Shown here piece after piece: positions 17,975 through 27,333 of a stretch of 64,000 nt of DNA. Under the pieces are notes generated by a model. The model saw nothing but the letters and a program-made list of their open reading frames with translations. It made no database searches and was not told the DNA's origin. The DNA is from Alphaproteobacteria bacterium (GTDB taxonomy: Bacteria > Pseudomonadota > Alphaproteobacteria > JAAEOK01). The first letter of the stretch is position 1. The number at the start of each line of letters is the position of its first letter. Position numbers and translations under genes: made by a program. The stretch spans positions 142,601-206,600 of the forward strand of contig JAAEOK010000085.1 in the NCBI GenBank assembly GCA_024244705.1, given 5' to 3'.

Positions 17975-18862
17975 GTGCCATTATCCAGCATGACCGGTTA
18001 TGCCCGCGTCGATGGCCATTTGGCCGACACCCGGTGGACCTGGGAAATCAAGACCGTTAACGGGAAGGGGCTCGATATACGCTGCCGTATGCCAGCCGGG
18101 GCCGAGCGCATGGATGCCGAGGTTCGGCGACGTGGCGCTGCTGTGTTGCGCCGCGGCAATGTCTCAATATCGCTGCTCGTCACCAAGAATCAGTCGGCGC
18201 AACGACCGGTGGTAAATCACGCCCTGCTCGACCAGATACTGAGCTTGCAGGCAGAGCTCAAAGACCTGGTTTCCGATCGAAAGCCAACCATCGAGAACTT
18301 GCTTCAGGTGCGCGGCCTGATCGAGCTTTCCGATGCTGAGGAAGACGAACAGGCGACCCAGACACGGGACACCGCGATGATGGCGTCGCTGGACGAGGCA
18401 CTCGCCGTTGCCGTCGCCGTTCGCGATGCCGAAGGCGAGCGGTTGCAGCAGGTTCTGATTGGCCAACTCGGCCGGGTCGGCGAGTTGGTCGCGGCGGCGT
18501 CGACAACGGCCGCTGTGCAGCCGGAGGCGCTTCGCGCACGATTGGCATCCCAGGTACAGCAACTGCTCGAATCCGTCCCCGCGCTGCCCGAGGAAAAGCT
18601 CCTTCAAGAGGCGGCGGTATTGGCGGCCAAGGCGGACATTCGCGAAGAGCTCGACCGCCTCAACGCACACATCATGGCGGCTAACGACCTCATTGCCAAA
18701 GATGAGCCGGTTGGCCGCCGGCTTGAGTTCCTCTGCCAGGAATTCAATCGCGAGGCCAACACGCTGTGCGCGAAGTCGAGCGACATCGACCTGACGACGA
18801 TTGGATTGGATTTGAAGGCCGTGATCGACCAAATGCGGGAGCAGGTGCAAAACGTTGAGTAG
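17975..18862 (+). CDS. yicC: YicC family endoribonuclease
   Basis: YicC proteins are endoribonucleases linked to small-RNA turnover. The family N-terminus SSMTGYAR is present, as is the C-terminal DUF1732 part (GRRLEFLCQEFNREANTLCAKS and the DVIDQMREQ-like end). The GTG at 17975 gives MPLSSMTGYAR and has AAGGGG five bases upstream, so it is preferred to the GTG at 17969. Length is 295 residues. It is followed by gmk after 11 bases, the usual pairing. Confidence 0.95.
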   Translation: MPLSSMTGYARVDGHLADTRWTWEIKTVNGKGLDIRCRMPAGAERMDAEVRRRGAAVLRRGNVSISLLVTKNQSAQRPVVNHALLDQILSLQAELKDLVSDRKPTIENLLQVRGLIELSDAEEDEQATQTRDTAMMASLDEALAVAVAVRDAEGERLQQVLIGQLGRVGELVAAASTTAAVQPEALRARLASQVQQLLESVPALPEEKLLQEAAVLAAKADIREELDRLNAHIMAANDLIAKDEPVGRRLEFLCQEFNREANTLCAKSSDIDLTTIGLDLKAVIDQMREQVQNVE

Positions 18863-18873
18863 CTTACAGAGCC

Positions 18874-19512
18874 ATGGCTGATAGCGAGATTCGCCGGCGC
18901 GGCTTGATGCTGGTGCTGTCGTCGCCGTCGGGCGCCGGCAAGACGACGATCTCACGGCGCCTGCTTGAACACGACGCCAATCTGACTCTGTCGATTTCGG
19001 CGACGACGCGGCCGCCCCGCCCCGGCGAGGAACCAGGGCGCGATTACATATTTGTCGACGAGGCGCATTTTGCGGCAATGGTCGAACGTGCCGATTTGCT
19101 CGAACACGCGCACGTTTTCGGCCACGATTACGGGACGCCGCGGGAACCCGTGGAGACCGCCATCGAATCCGGGCGCGACGTGCTTTTCGATATTGATTGG
19201 CAAGGCACCCAGCAACTGAAGGAGCGGGTGCGAGAGGATTTGGTGTCGGTTTTTATTTTACCGCCGTCGACCGGCGCCCTCGAACAGCGATTGACGGAGC
19301 GTGCCCAGGATAGTCGTGAGGTCGTGGCCGCGCGGATGGCAAAAGCGGCGGACGAAATGAGCCACTATCCGGAGTATGATTATATCGTCGTGAACCGCGA
19401 CATTACTGACAGCGTGGCCCGCGTTCGAGCCATACTCATGGCGGAACGACACCGTCGCGCACGGCTTGTTGGTCTCGGTGATTTCGTCAACAACCTTCGC
19501 CGCGGTCAGTGA
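18874..19512 (+). CDS. gmk: Guanylate kinase
   Basis: Phosphorylates GMP to GDP. The P-loop SSPSGAGKTT is at residues 16-25, followed by the GMP-binding RPPRPGEEPGRDYIF region and the DIDWQGTQQL stretch. Length is 212 residues. Its last 26 bases overlap the end of rsmA on the opposite strand, so the two stop codons lie inside each other's coding sequence. Confidence 0.96.
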   Translation: MADSEIRRRGLMLVLSSPSGAGKTTISRRLLEHDANLTLSISATTRPPRPGEEPGRDYIFVDEAHFAAMVERADLLEHAHVFGHDYGTPREPVETAIESGRDVLFDIDWQGTQQLKERVREDLVSVFILPPSTGALEQRLTERAQDSREVVAARMAKAADEMSHYPEYDYIVVNRDITDSVARVRAILMAERHRRARLVGLGDFVNNLRRGQ

Positions 19513-20344
19513 TCATTTTCCGATATGCACGGGCGAGGGCGCAGTAGGCCACAATGTCGAGAGCCTCGGCGCGTGCCGTCGGCTCGATCGCGGCGGCCTC
19601 GCATAACAGATTGGCATCGATGCCGAGGGAGCGAAGACTCGAGCGGATCATCTTGCGACGTTGTCCGAACGTCGCAGCCACCACGCGTTCGAGGCAGGTC
19701 GGATCGGCATCGCAGAGGGGTGTCGGGCGGGGAACGAGGCGCACCACGGTCGACGTGACTTTCGGCGGCGGTACGAAGGCCGCGGGGGGCAGGTCAAACA
19801 GGAGATCGGCGTGGCAGCGCCATTGGGCGGCAATTGTGAGACGGCCATAGGCGTGGGTACGGGGCGACGCGACCAGCCGTTCGGCGACCTCGCGCTGAAA
19901 CATCAAGGTCATCGACGCGAACGCCTCGGCTTGCCGTAACCAGGCAATGAGCAGTACGGTCGATATATTATACGGGAGGTTGGCAACGATGTGGCGTGGC
20001 GCCGGCGCCAATGTCGAGACGTCGACGCGACGGGCGTCCGCCTCAATGACTTTGAGGCGCCCGGGATAGCGCGCACCGAGTTCGGTGAGCGCGTCGATAC
20101 ATCGCGCATCGCGTTCGACGGCGACGACCGTTGCGGCGGAGCTCTCAAGAAGCGCACGCGTTAGACCGCCGGGACCTGGACCGACCTCGATGACATTTGC
20201 CCCGGTCAGGTCACCGGCACTGCGCGCTATCTTTGCCGTTAGGTTCTGATCGAGAAGGAAATGTTGTCCCAGCCCCTTGCGTGCCGAAAGGCCGTACCTG
20301 GCGATAACGTCTCGAAGGGGCGGCGGTTCTTCGCTGCTAACCAT
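19487..20344 (-). CDS. rsmA: 16S rRNA (adenine1518/1519-N6)-dimethyltransferase
   Basis: KsgA-type methyltransferase that dimethylates two adjacent adenines near the 3' end of 16S rRNA. It has the SAM-binding VIEVGPGPGGLT motif and the catalytic N-L-P-Y motif in ANLPYNIS. The KGLGQHFLLDQNL N-terminus is typical. Length is 285 residues. It is the last gene of the lptF-to-rsmA operon, seven bases after pdxA, and converges on gmk with a 26-base overlap. Confidence 0.96.
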   Translation of the reverse strand: MVSSEEPPPLRDVIARYGLSARKGLGQHFLLDQNLTAKIARSAGDLTGANVIEVGPGPGGLTRALLESSAATVVAVERDARCIDALTELGARYPGRLKVIEADARRVDVSTLAPAPRHIVANLPYNISTVLLIAWLRQAEAFASMTLMFQREVAERLVASPRTHAYGRLTIAAQWRCHADLLFDLPPAAFVPPPKVTSTVVRLVPRPTPLCDADPTCLERVVAATFGQRRKMIRSSLRSLGIDANLLCEAAAIEPTARAEALDIVAYCALARAYRKMITDRGEGC

Positions 20345-20351
20345 CTTGCAA

Positions 20352-21374
20352 CTATGCCGTCTTCGCCGATTGCGCCCGCCGTTGTGCGATCACGGCGGCC
20401 AGTTTCAGGGCTTCGATCATACTACGCGGATTGGCACGCCCGGTTCCGGCGATATCGAATGCCGTACCGTGATCGGGCGAGGTGCGGATGAAGGGAAGCC
20501 CGATGGTGACATTGACTCCGGCATCAAAATCGAGCGTTTTCAGCGGGATAAGCGCCTGGTCATGGTACATGCAAATCGCCGCGTCGAACTGTTCGCGAGC
20601 GATTGGGTGGAAGAGACTGTCGGCTGGAGTCGGCCCTATGACATTGATTTGCATGGTGCGCGCGTGCTCGACCGCCGGCTGGATTATCTCGATCTCTTCT
20701 TTGCCGAGGACACCGCCTTCGCCGCCGTGGGGGTTCAGCGCGGCCACCGCGATCCTCGGATTGGCGACGGCGAAATCTCGCCGCAAAGCCTCCTCGGTTG
20801 CTTGGCAGTGCCGAACGATGAGATCTTCGCTTAGAGCCGCTGAAACTTGGGCCAGGGGCAGATGGACGGTCACCGGAACCACGCGCAGCGATGGCGAGAC
20901 CAGCATCATGACCGCGCGGCCGGCGCTGCCCGCTCGTTGTGCCAAGTAGTCGGTATGGCCCGGATGCTCGAACCCGGCGTCCATCAGGACATGCTTGTGA
21001 ATTGGATTGGTAACCAGGGCGTCGGCCGCCCCTTCACGAACCAGCGTTAGGCATCGATCGATCGAGGCCAGCACGGCCGCCGCGTTCTTCGAATTCGGCC
21101 GACCGGGTTCTACCGCGACCGGAACCGTGATCGGCACCACCGGCAGTGCGTTGTCAAAAACCTCACGCGCATGCCCGGCATCGGTCACCGCTTCGATCGG
21201 AATCGACCATCCCAGGTTCCGACATATTCTTGCCAGCCGGGCCGGATCATCAACGACAAAGAAGGGTGGTTGATCTGGCATCCGGGATTGCCAGGCCAGC
21301 ATTGTGAGCTCGCCGCCAATCCCAGCCGGCTCGCCCATGGTGACGGCGAGCAAGCCGTCCGCATGGCCAGCCAT
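20352..21374 (-). CDS. pdxA: 4-hydroxythreonine-4-phosphate dehydrogenase
   Basis: Pyridoxal-phosphate biosynthesis enzyme (340 residues). Conserved elements are the TMGEPAGIG start, TNPIHKHVL, the metal-binding histidines in FEHPGHTDYLA, the NPHGGEGG loop and YHDQALIPLK. Its ATG shares one base with the surA stop (TGATG), so translation is coupled. The surA-pdxA-rsmA order is conserved across many proteobacteria. Confidence 0.96.
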   Translation of the reverse strand: MAGHADGLLAVTMGEPAGIGGELTMLAWQSRMPDQPPFFVVDDPARLARICRNLGWSIPIEAVTDAGHAREVFDNALPVVPITVPVAVEPGRPNSKNAAAVLASIDRCLTLVREGAADALVTNPIHKHVLMDAGFEHPGHTDYLAQRAGSAGRAVMMLVSPSLRVVPVTVHLPLAQVSAALSEDLIVRHCQATEEALRRDFAVANPRIAVAALNPHGGEGGVLGKEEIEIIQPAVEHARTMQINVIGPTPADSLFHPIAREQFDAAICMYHDQALIPLKTLDFDAGVNVTIGLPFIRTSPDHGTAFDIAGTGRANPRSMIEALKLAAVIAQRRAQSAKTA

Positions 21375-22627
21375 CAGACGCGGACGTCGACGAACGCAGT
21401 ATTGCGGAGATCTCTCATGTAGCGCCGTGCCAGCAAATTGAGCTTGGCGGTGGCCAGTTGGTTTGTCACTTCTCTGTCGCTGGGTAGGCCGTTCTTTTGC
21501 GAGCGTTCACAGACCATGACAACGTTCACGCCTTGCTCCTGTGTCACTGGAGGACTGGCTCGACCCGTCGGCAGCCCCGCGATGGCTTTGCGCATCGCCG
21601 GCGTAAGGTCCTCGACCTCAAGATCGGCGAGTCTCTGGGAGACGCGTGCGCCCATTTCACGACCCGCGGATTCGAGGTCGTCGCAACCGCTGACGACCTC
21701 GCTCACGGTTCGCGCAAGTTCGATCTGCGATTGTATCTCAGCGTTGGAAGCGCCGACACCGAAGGGCAGGTTGATCTGCTGCAATGCAACGACCTCAACC
21801 GGCTCCGGCAGTTTCTCGTTCCGCTGGCCGGCCAGGATGATGATGCTGTAGCCTTCGTTGGTGCGAATCGGATCGGATACCTGTCGTTCGTCCATCGTTT
21901 TCACGACCGCGGCGATTTCAGGTTGGAGCTGGTCCAACCGGATCCACCCGATGTCGCCGCCGGCGGCGGCCGACGAACTCTCCGAGAACTGTCGCGCCAT
22001 TGCCTGGAACCGGGCTCCCTCACGAATCTCCTGGCTTAACTTACGTGCTCGGTCCCGCACCTCCACGTCGTTGGCCGGAGTGTCGACCGCCAGAAAAATC
22101 TCGCCGATACGGAATTGGGGTTTACCCAAATTGGCCCTGAGGGTTTCCAAGTAATTTTGAATCTCATCCTCGCCGATCGTAACCGTTGGCCGCAGGCGGG
22201 TGCTGACCACTTTCGACCAGGCGATCTGCGACTTGACCTGGTCCCGCAGTGTCGAAATCGGAATATTGGCCTGCCGCAAAATACCAGCGACCCCGCCCTC
22301 GGGCAGTTGAAGCTGCGACTCCATCCTCTTGATCGACGCCGCGACTTCCTCGTCGTCGACTCCGATGCTGAGCCGTTCGGCTTCCTGGAGTTGAAGGCGT
22401 TCGTCGATCAACGTCCGCAAGATTTGAGGGGCCAGCGAATTCCGCGTTTGGGCGTTGTCGGGCAAATTGGTCGTCAATACGACCATGCGAAGCCGTGCCA
22501 GCAAGTCATAAACCGAGATAGCATCCTCATTCACGACGGCTGCAATACGCTGAACGCTTTGGGCGTGCGCGGTGTTGCCTATGGCCAAGGCCAAGACGAT
22601 CGCGAATATGGAGGCTATCGTTCGCAT
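21374..22627 (-). CDS. surA: Periplasmic peptidyl-prolyl isomerase / chaperone SurA
   Basis: Chaperone for outer-membrane proteins, including LptD encoded just upstream. There is a signal peptide (about residues 1-22, ending AHA). A SurA N-terminal domain starts at VQRIAAVVNEDAIS. One clear parvulin (PPIC) domain lies at about 170-275, with the AAAGGDIGWI motif. A second parvulin-like part follows that is hard to recognise. Length is 417 residues. The 93 bases between it and lptD contain no gene. Confidence 0.94.
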   Translation of the reverse strand: MRTIASIFAIVLALAIGNTAHAQSVQRIAAVVNEDAISVYDLLARLRMVVLTTNLPDNAQTRNSLAPQILRTLIDERLQLQEAERLSIGVDDEEVAASIKRMESQLQLPEGGVAGILRQANIPISTLRDQVKSQIAWSKVVSTRLRPTVTIGEDEIQNYLETLRANLGKPQFRIGEIFLAVDTPANDVEVRDRARKLSQEIREGARFQAMARQFSESSSAAAGGDIGWIRLDQLQPEIAAVVKTMDERQVSDPIRTNEGYSIIILAGQRNEKLPEPVEVVALQQINLPFGVGASNAEIQSQIELARTVSEVVSGCDDLESAGREMGARVSQRLADLEVEDLTPAMRKAIAGLPTGRASPPVTQEQGVNVVMVCERSQKNGLPSDREVTNQLATAKLNLLARRYMRDLRNTAFVDVRV

Positions 22628-22720
22628 CCCGGAATCCAGCGCTGCCTCGTTAAGGAAACAATCATATTCGCCAGTAGATATAGCAATCGGCAGGGCGGCG
22701 TCGCAATTGTTGTTATCAAG

Positions 22721-24883
22721 TCAGATACTCGTTCTCACTTCGCCCAAATGCTTGTAAATCAGCGAGAAAAAGAACCGATTGTCGCCGGAAAACGCGGAAT
22801 CGTCGAAGAAACGGCGTTCATATTCCGCACCAAAGTCGAAACATTCATCCGAATAAAATGCACCTACGCGGGAACTCAACGGCTCGCCATTGGCCAGGTC
22901 GTGGCGGTGGGAGGCGGATGCGCGCCAATTCTCGTCAATCTGTACGCGTGTTCTGAAATTGAGATCTTCGCGAGTATCGAAGGACAGCGTCGGACTGGTT
23001 ACGCCATCGACGAACGTATAATCGATATCGAACTCGAACGGATCGAAGTAGAAGCTGGAGTCGATTTCGATAACGCGGGCCGCGAAATCACCGCTGTCGA
23101 GGCGGAACCGGGCGACGAAATTGGCCCAGTCGGTCGGCTGAATTTGGACCCGGCCGACAAAGTCGGACAACGCGCTGTCGAGTCCCGAATTCGTCGGATA
23201 GACCGTATCGCCGTAAAATCGATAACTCTGCCCGAAAAACACGGACGAGAAGCCGCCGTTATCGCCATAGACGCCAGCCTTCAATCCGTAAACGATCCTT
23301 TGGCCGCCATCGAGCAAGTCGATTCCGGGGAACCGGTTGCCTTCGAAAAGATTCGCATCACTGAAGTTCAAATCTTGGCTGTCCTCATTCGGGAGGTCGG
23401 ACGAATTCGGATCCGGTGGCGCGACCACAATGGCGACGATCGGTTCGATCAATTGTTGTGTTGTGCCCGAGCGGCGCCCGAACGGATAACGCCAGTCGAC
23501 GATGAGCTGCGGATAGATCCGCCCTTTGTTGACGTCCGTTGTCGGCCCGAAAGGCATCGTCACATCGTCGAGGACCTGGCCAAAGTAGTACTCGCCCAAA
23601 ACCGAAGCGGTGACCGTAACAATCTGCCCGTCCTCGAAGGTATGCGGCAACACCCATTCCCCGTCCAGCGCCAAGCGGAACGTATTGACGCTTTCCGTCC
23701 GAATGATATTGAGCAAACTGGCGTCGATTCCCCATCGCGCCCCGTAGTCGGTCGGTTGGCTGACATGGTTGAACTGGATGAAGGGCACGACAATTGGCGT
23801 ATCGCCAGGCTCGTCTTCGTCCCTCTGGCCCTGGAAAAAGAAGGTCTCGCCCGACGCGTAGCTGCGTTGATTGAAGCCCTCGATATAGGCGTCGCTGACC
23901 AACGTGGTCGGGGAATCGAAGCCGTAGCGGCGCAGATAGGTCTTGTCGGTCGAACGGTGGAGGTCGAATCCCCAGCGCCAGGTGTTGTTGATGTCGAACT
24001 GCCCGTGACCTTCGATGTGGCCGCGGAGTTCGTTTCCATCGCCGGGGTTGTTGTCGTCGTCGGTCTGTTCGACATAGGTGCCGCTGCCGAGAATCTCGAT
24101 CAGGCCATCGGTAAATCGTTGGCGGTATTCGGTGACCAGATTGACCCGCTCTTTGGTCGTGATAATGGGGGAGAAAGTAAAATCCAGATCGGGCGCCACA
24201 TTCCAGAAATAGGGTACCTGGAATGTGTAGCCGAGCTCGGTATCGTAGCCATAGCTCGGGAAAAGTATGCCCGACCGCTTGTCGACGGTCTGATCCGCCT
24301 GCGAAAGATAGGGCGTATAGAATACCGGCACGCCCCACATTTCGAGGGTTACGTCATGGTAGACGACGTCGTGCGCGATTTCATCATGCACCACCTCGTC
24401 GGCCTTTAACTGCCACAGCGGCGGGCGCGTAGGATCCTCCTTGCACAAATCGCAGGGCGACATGATGACCCGCGTGTAACGCTTCTCGGTTTCGTCGACG
24501 AATGTCGCGTGCTCCGTCGCGATCCGCGTGTTGTCCGTCCACAACACACTTAGGTCATCGATGAAGCCCTTTTTCATACCGTCCTCGAGCTTCATGAAAT
24601 CGGCGAAATAAACGTTGCCGCCGGGCTCGATCAACATAACGTTGCCGGACGCGGTTACGATGTCATCGCGCTCGTTGTAGGTCAGCGTGTCGGCCAGCAG
24701 CATGCGGTTTTCGCGAACGATCTCGACGTTGCCGCGCGCAATGACCAGTTGGAGTGATTCGTCGTAAGTGAGCGAATCGGCGCTGATGAGGGCTTCATCC
24801 TTGCCGGCGGCAAAGGACGCTGCCGATATGGCCAGCAAGACCAGGGCGGCAAGGCACGCGGACAATAGAGCGCGCCGAACCAT
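22721..24883 (-). CDS. lptD: LPS-assembly outer-membrane protein LptD
   Basis: Outer-membrane translocon that inserts lipopolysaccharide into the outer leaflet. A signal peptide (about residues 1-25) is followed by a periplasmic OstA/LptA-like jellyroll (repeated short strands such as ADTLTYNERDD) and a long beta-barrel rich in alternating aromatic strands. Cysteines in SPCDLC and near the C-terminus (DECFDFG) are candidates for the stabilising disulfides. ATG 24883 shares one base with the lptG stop, preferred to the TTG one codon upstream. 720 residues. Confidence 0.94.
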   Translation of the reverse strand: MVRRALLSACLAALVLLAISAASFAAGKDEALISADSLTYDESLQLVIARGNVEIVRENRMLLADTLTYNERDDIVTASGNVMLIEPGGNVYFADFMKLEDGMKKGFIDDLSVLWTDNTRIATEHATFVDETEKRYTRVIMSPCDLCKEDPTRPPLWQLKADEVVHDEIAHDVVYHDVTLEMWGVPVFYTPYLSQADQTVDKRSGILFPSYGYDTELGYTFQVPYFWNVAPDLDFTFSPIITTKERVNLVTEYRQRFTDGLIEILGSGTYVEQTDDDNNPGDGNELRGHIEGHGQFDINNTWRWGFDLHRSTDKTYLRRYGFDSPTTLVSDAYIEGFNQRSYASGETFFFQGQRDEDEPGDTPIVVPFIQFNHVSQPTDYGARWGIDASLLNIIRTESVNTFRLALDGEWVLPHTFEDGQIVTVTASVLGEYYFGQVLDDVTMPFGPTTDVNKGRIYPQLIVDWRYPFGRRSGTTQQLIEPIVAIVVAPPDPNSSDLPNEDSQDLNFSDANLFEGNRFPGIDLLDGGQRIVYGLKAGVYGDNGGFSSVFFGQSYRFYGDTVYPTNSGLDSALSDFVGRVQIQPTDWANFVARFRLDSGDFAARVIEIDSSFYFDPFEFDIDYTFVDGVTSPTLSFDTREDLNFRTRVQIDENWRASASHRHDLANGEPLSSRVGAFYSDECFDFGAEYERRFFDDSAFSGDNRFFFSLIYKHLGEVRTSI

Positions 24884-25983
24884 CAACCGTCTTCAACATG
24901 GAACAATGCCGCTACGCCGAACATGAGCGCGGCGACGGCGGGCGTCCATGCCGCCAGTACAACTGGAACCTGGCCAAAGTTACCGAGCGTTACCATCACG
25001 TACTTCAAAAGTTCAACGATAAACCCCGCCATAATTCCGGCGATTATCAATTTCATCGTGCCGCCGCGCCTCGGCATCCTCAATGTAAAAGTCGCCGCGA
25101 TCAACATCATCGCGCAAAACAGGACCGGCGACGCCAGCAGCGTATTCCAGTGTATACGATAGCGAACGGCTGTGAAGCCGGCCGCTTCTGTCAAAGCTAT
25201 GACCTCTGGCAGTTTCCAGAATGGAACGGAATCGGGCTCTGTAATGCCTTCCTGGATTTGGGTCACCGTCTGCCGTGTCTTGAGGTCGATGAATTCATGC
25301 GACTGGGGCCCAATTCCCGGCTCCTTGGACACGGTATTGATCAGTCGCCAATATCCATCGTGAAGCTCGCCGCGATCGGCGTCGATCCGCAGGCGAAGCC
25401 GATCATTGAAATCGAACAACAGGACCGAAACCGCTTCAATCGCGACGCTGTCGCCACCACTGTCCAATCTATCGGCATGGATGACGGTGATGCCCGCCGA
25501 ATCGACTTCACGAAACCAGAGGCCGACGGACGAGACCTTGAACACTCGATCCTTGGCATCGATGTACTTCGTGTAGAGCGCATTGTGTCGGGCCAAGCTG
25601 TCCGCGCCCAACGGATTGATGATGCCGAGGACGACAGCGCTAATCGCGATCGCGACGAGCAATGCGGGAGTGAGGAATTGCCAGACCGAGATTCCGGCCG
25701 CCCGGATGGCGACCAGTTCATTGTTCCGGCTGAGTCGCCACATCGCAATCATACCGGCGGCCAGCAAGGCGATCGGTGTCATGAGCTCGACGGTCTGGGG
25801 GATTCGAAGCGCCGACATCTCGAGGACGATGTCGAATGTCAAATCCTCCCGGCCGGTCGATTTGCGGCCATAGTCGATTAGATATTTCAGAAAATTCAAA
25901 ACCGTGAGGACGGCTATCACGCCGCAGTATGAAATCAAAAAATTTCGTGCCACGTAGGTTGAAAGCCTGATCGAGAGGCGCAT
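24883..25983 (-). CDS. lptG: LPS export ABC transporter permease LptG
   Basis: Inner-membrane permease (YjgP/YjgQ family) of the LptBFG complex that extracts LPS from the inner membrane. Three N-terminal and three C-terminal membrane segments enclose a periplasmic jellyroll. 366 residues from ATG 25983. The frame is open upstream through lptF, but that stretch is not homologous. It lies 13 bases after lptF and overlaps lptD by one base. Confidence 0.94.
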   Translation of the reverse strand: MRLSIRLSTYVARNFLISYCGVIAVLTVLNFLKYLIDYGRKSTGREDLTFDIVLEMSALRIPQTVELMTPIALLAAGMIAMWRLSRNNELVAIRAAGISVWQFLTPALLVAIAISAVVLGIINPLGADSLARHNALYTKYIDAKDRVFKVSSVGLWFREVDSAGITVIHADRLDSGGDSVAIEAVSVLLFDFNDRLRLRIDADRGELHDGYWRLINTVSKEPGIGPQSHEFIDLKTRQTVTQIQEGITEPDSVPFWKLPEVIALTEAAGFTAVRYRIHWNTLLASPVLFCAMMLIAATFTLRMPRRGGTMKLIIAGIMAGFIVELLKYVMVTLGNFGQVPVVLAAWTPAVAALMFGVAALFHVEDG

Positions 25984-25996
25984 CGGATCGGCCGTG

Positions 25997-27148
25997 CTAT
26001 GCCGGCGCTCGGCGCGGCGGCCGACGGCGGAAGGGTAGGTTGAGGCCAAGGCTGCGCCGCGAAAGGAACCAAATCCCGCCGGCGATAAGCGCGGCACACA
26101 AGGCGAGCATTCCGAATCCGGCGACCGAACTGGCGAGTGTCGCGTTAACGAGAACGGCGACCACCCCTTCGACGGCGAACAATGTCGCAACGGCGATGAC
26201 GATGCGCCAGGCTTGGCCGCGCCGATTGAAGGGGCCGGACAGCAGGATCGCCAAAACCGCAGCAACGATGGCGATCAATTTGATCGCAGCGGCCACGCGG
26301 CTAAATGCGTATTTACGAAACTTGGGACGCGGCGGATCGGCATGGGCCAGGGCCCATAATTGGGGCAGGTAGAGCTCCCGCAACTCGGCCGCGGGATCCC
26401 ACGATTCCTGAATGTATTGCTCCAGGTTCAGCGTGTATTGCTCGAAATCGGTGAAGGAAATGGACCGCGACTCTCGATCGTAAACCTGCTGCGTGCCGTT
26501 GAACATGGCGAAGAATGGCTTCTCGTGATCGAATATTAGCTTGGCTTGCTCGGCGGTGACCGCCAACGGCTCATCCGCGTCCTTGGTCTCCCATACAAGG
26601 ACACGTTCGAATTCGGAGTTGCTGTGCCGGGTTCCGACGTAGATCGCCAGATCGGGGGCGACAGAGGTAAATTCCTTTTCCTTGAGGTTGAGGACGAGTC
26701 CGGCGTTATCCAGTTTGTGGCTGATAGCGCGAAACTCGCGGTAACTCATTGGCGAAATGTAGGCGAGGTGCACCGCCATAAAGGCGGCCAACAACATCGC
26801 GAATACCAGCCCCGGCATGGCTAGGCGAAGGTGGCTCAGACCGGCCGCACTCATCGCAACCGCCTCGCGTTCCGAATTGAGGCGGTTGTACACGAAAATC
26901 ACCGCGATGACCGCGGACGGCGTCACCAAACCCTTGAAGTTGATGGGGATGAGAAGAAAGTTGAAGTACATGTAGTCGGCAAATGGCATGCCGTTATTGA
27001 TGACCCAACGCAGGTGGTTCATCGAGCCGATAATCCAGGACATGCCGATAATAGCCCCCTGGACGATCAGGAATGTGACCAGAACCTGTCGGAAGATATA
27101 GCGCTGCAAAGTGCGGCTGCTCCGATACGTGGCGCTTGTATCTGCCAT
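25997..27148 (-). CDS. lptF: LPS export ABC transporter permease LptF
   Basis: Partner permease of LptG with the same six-segment plus periplasmic-domain layout (about 383 residues). The N-terminus has the amphipathic YIFRQVLVTFLIV segment. GAGGAG lies 5 bases before a TTG at 27154 and 11 bases before the ATG at 27148, so the start could be either, two codons apart. It is the promoter-proximal gene of the LPS and outer-membrane operon and is divergent from pepA. Confidence 0.94.
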   Translation of the reverse strand: MADTSATYRSSRTLQRYIFRQVLVTFLIVQGAIIGMSWIIGSMNHLRWVINNGMPFADYMYFNFLLIPINFKGLVTPSAVIAVIFVYNRLNSEREAVAMSAAGLSHLRLAMPGLVFAMLLAAFMAVHLAYISPMSYREFRAISHKLDNAGLVLNLKEKEFTSVAPDLAIYVGTRHSNSEFERVLVWETKDADEPLAVTAEQAKLIFDHEKPFFAMFNGTQQVYDRESRSISFTDFEQYTLNLEQYIQESWDPAAELRELYLPQLWALAHADPPRPKFRKYAFSRVAAAIKLIAIVAAVLAILLSGPFNRRGQAWRIVIAVATLFAVEGVVAVLVNATLASSVAGFGMLALCAALIAGGIWFLSRRSLGLNLPFRRRPPRRAPA

Positions 27149-27256
27149 CCGCAATTTGTCTCCTCGCGTGCGACCGGCCGTGATCCGAATTCAAGACGTA
27201 GCGCGGCTTGAAGTCAAATCAGACTTGTCGCCGAGGTTATCTTCATGGCGTGTCGC

Positions 27257-27284
27257 TTGAAAGCTTGGTCTGGCTGTCATAAGT
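27257..27284 (+). promoter_or_regulatory. Candidate promoter of pepA
   Basis: TTGAAA at 27257-27262 and ATAAGT at 27279-27284 are separated by 16 bases in the lptF-pepA divergent gap. The ribosome site GGGAGG (27323-27328) follows before the ATG at 27334. The -10 is only a moderate match. Confidence 0.35.
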
Positions 27285-27333
27285 CTTGGCGGCGTGGCGC
27301 TCCGACAACGGCGCCGCCAAATGGGAGGCGTGG

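Noticed and set aside
22115..24409. 764-codon open frame on the plus strand
   Set aside because: It lies antisense to surA and lptD, both of which have clear family motifs, signal peptides and a conserved operon order. Long antisense frames are common in GC-rich DNA.
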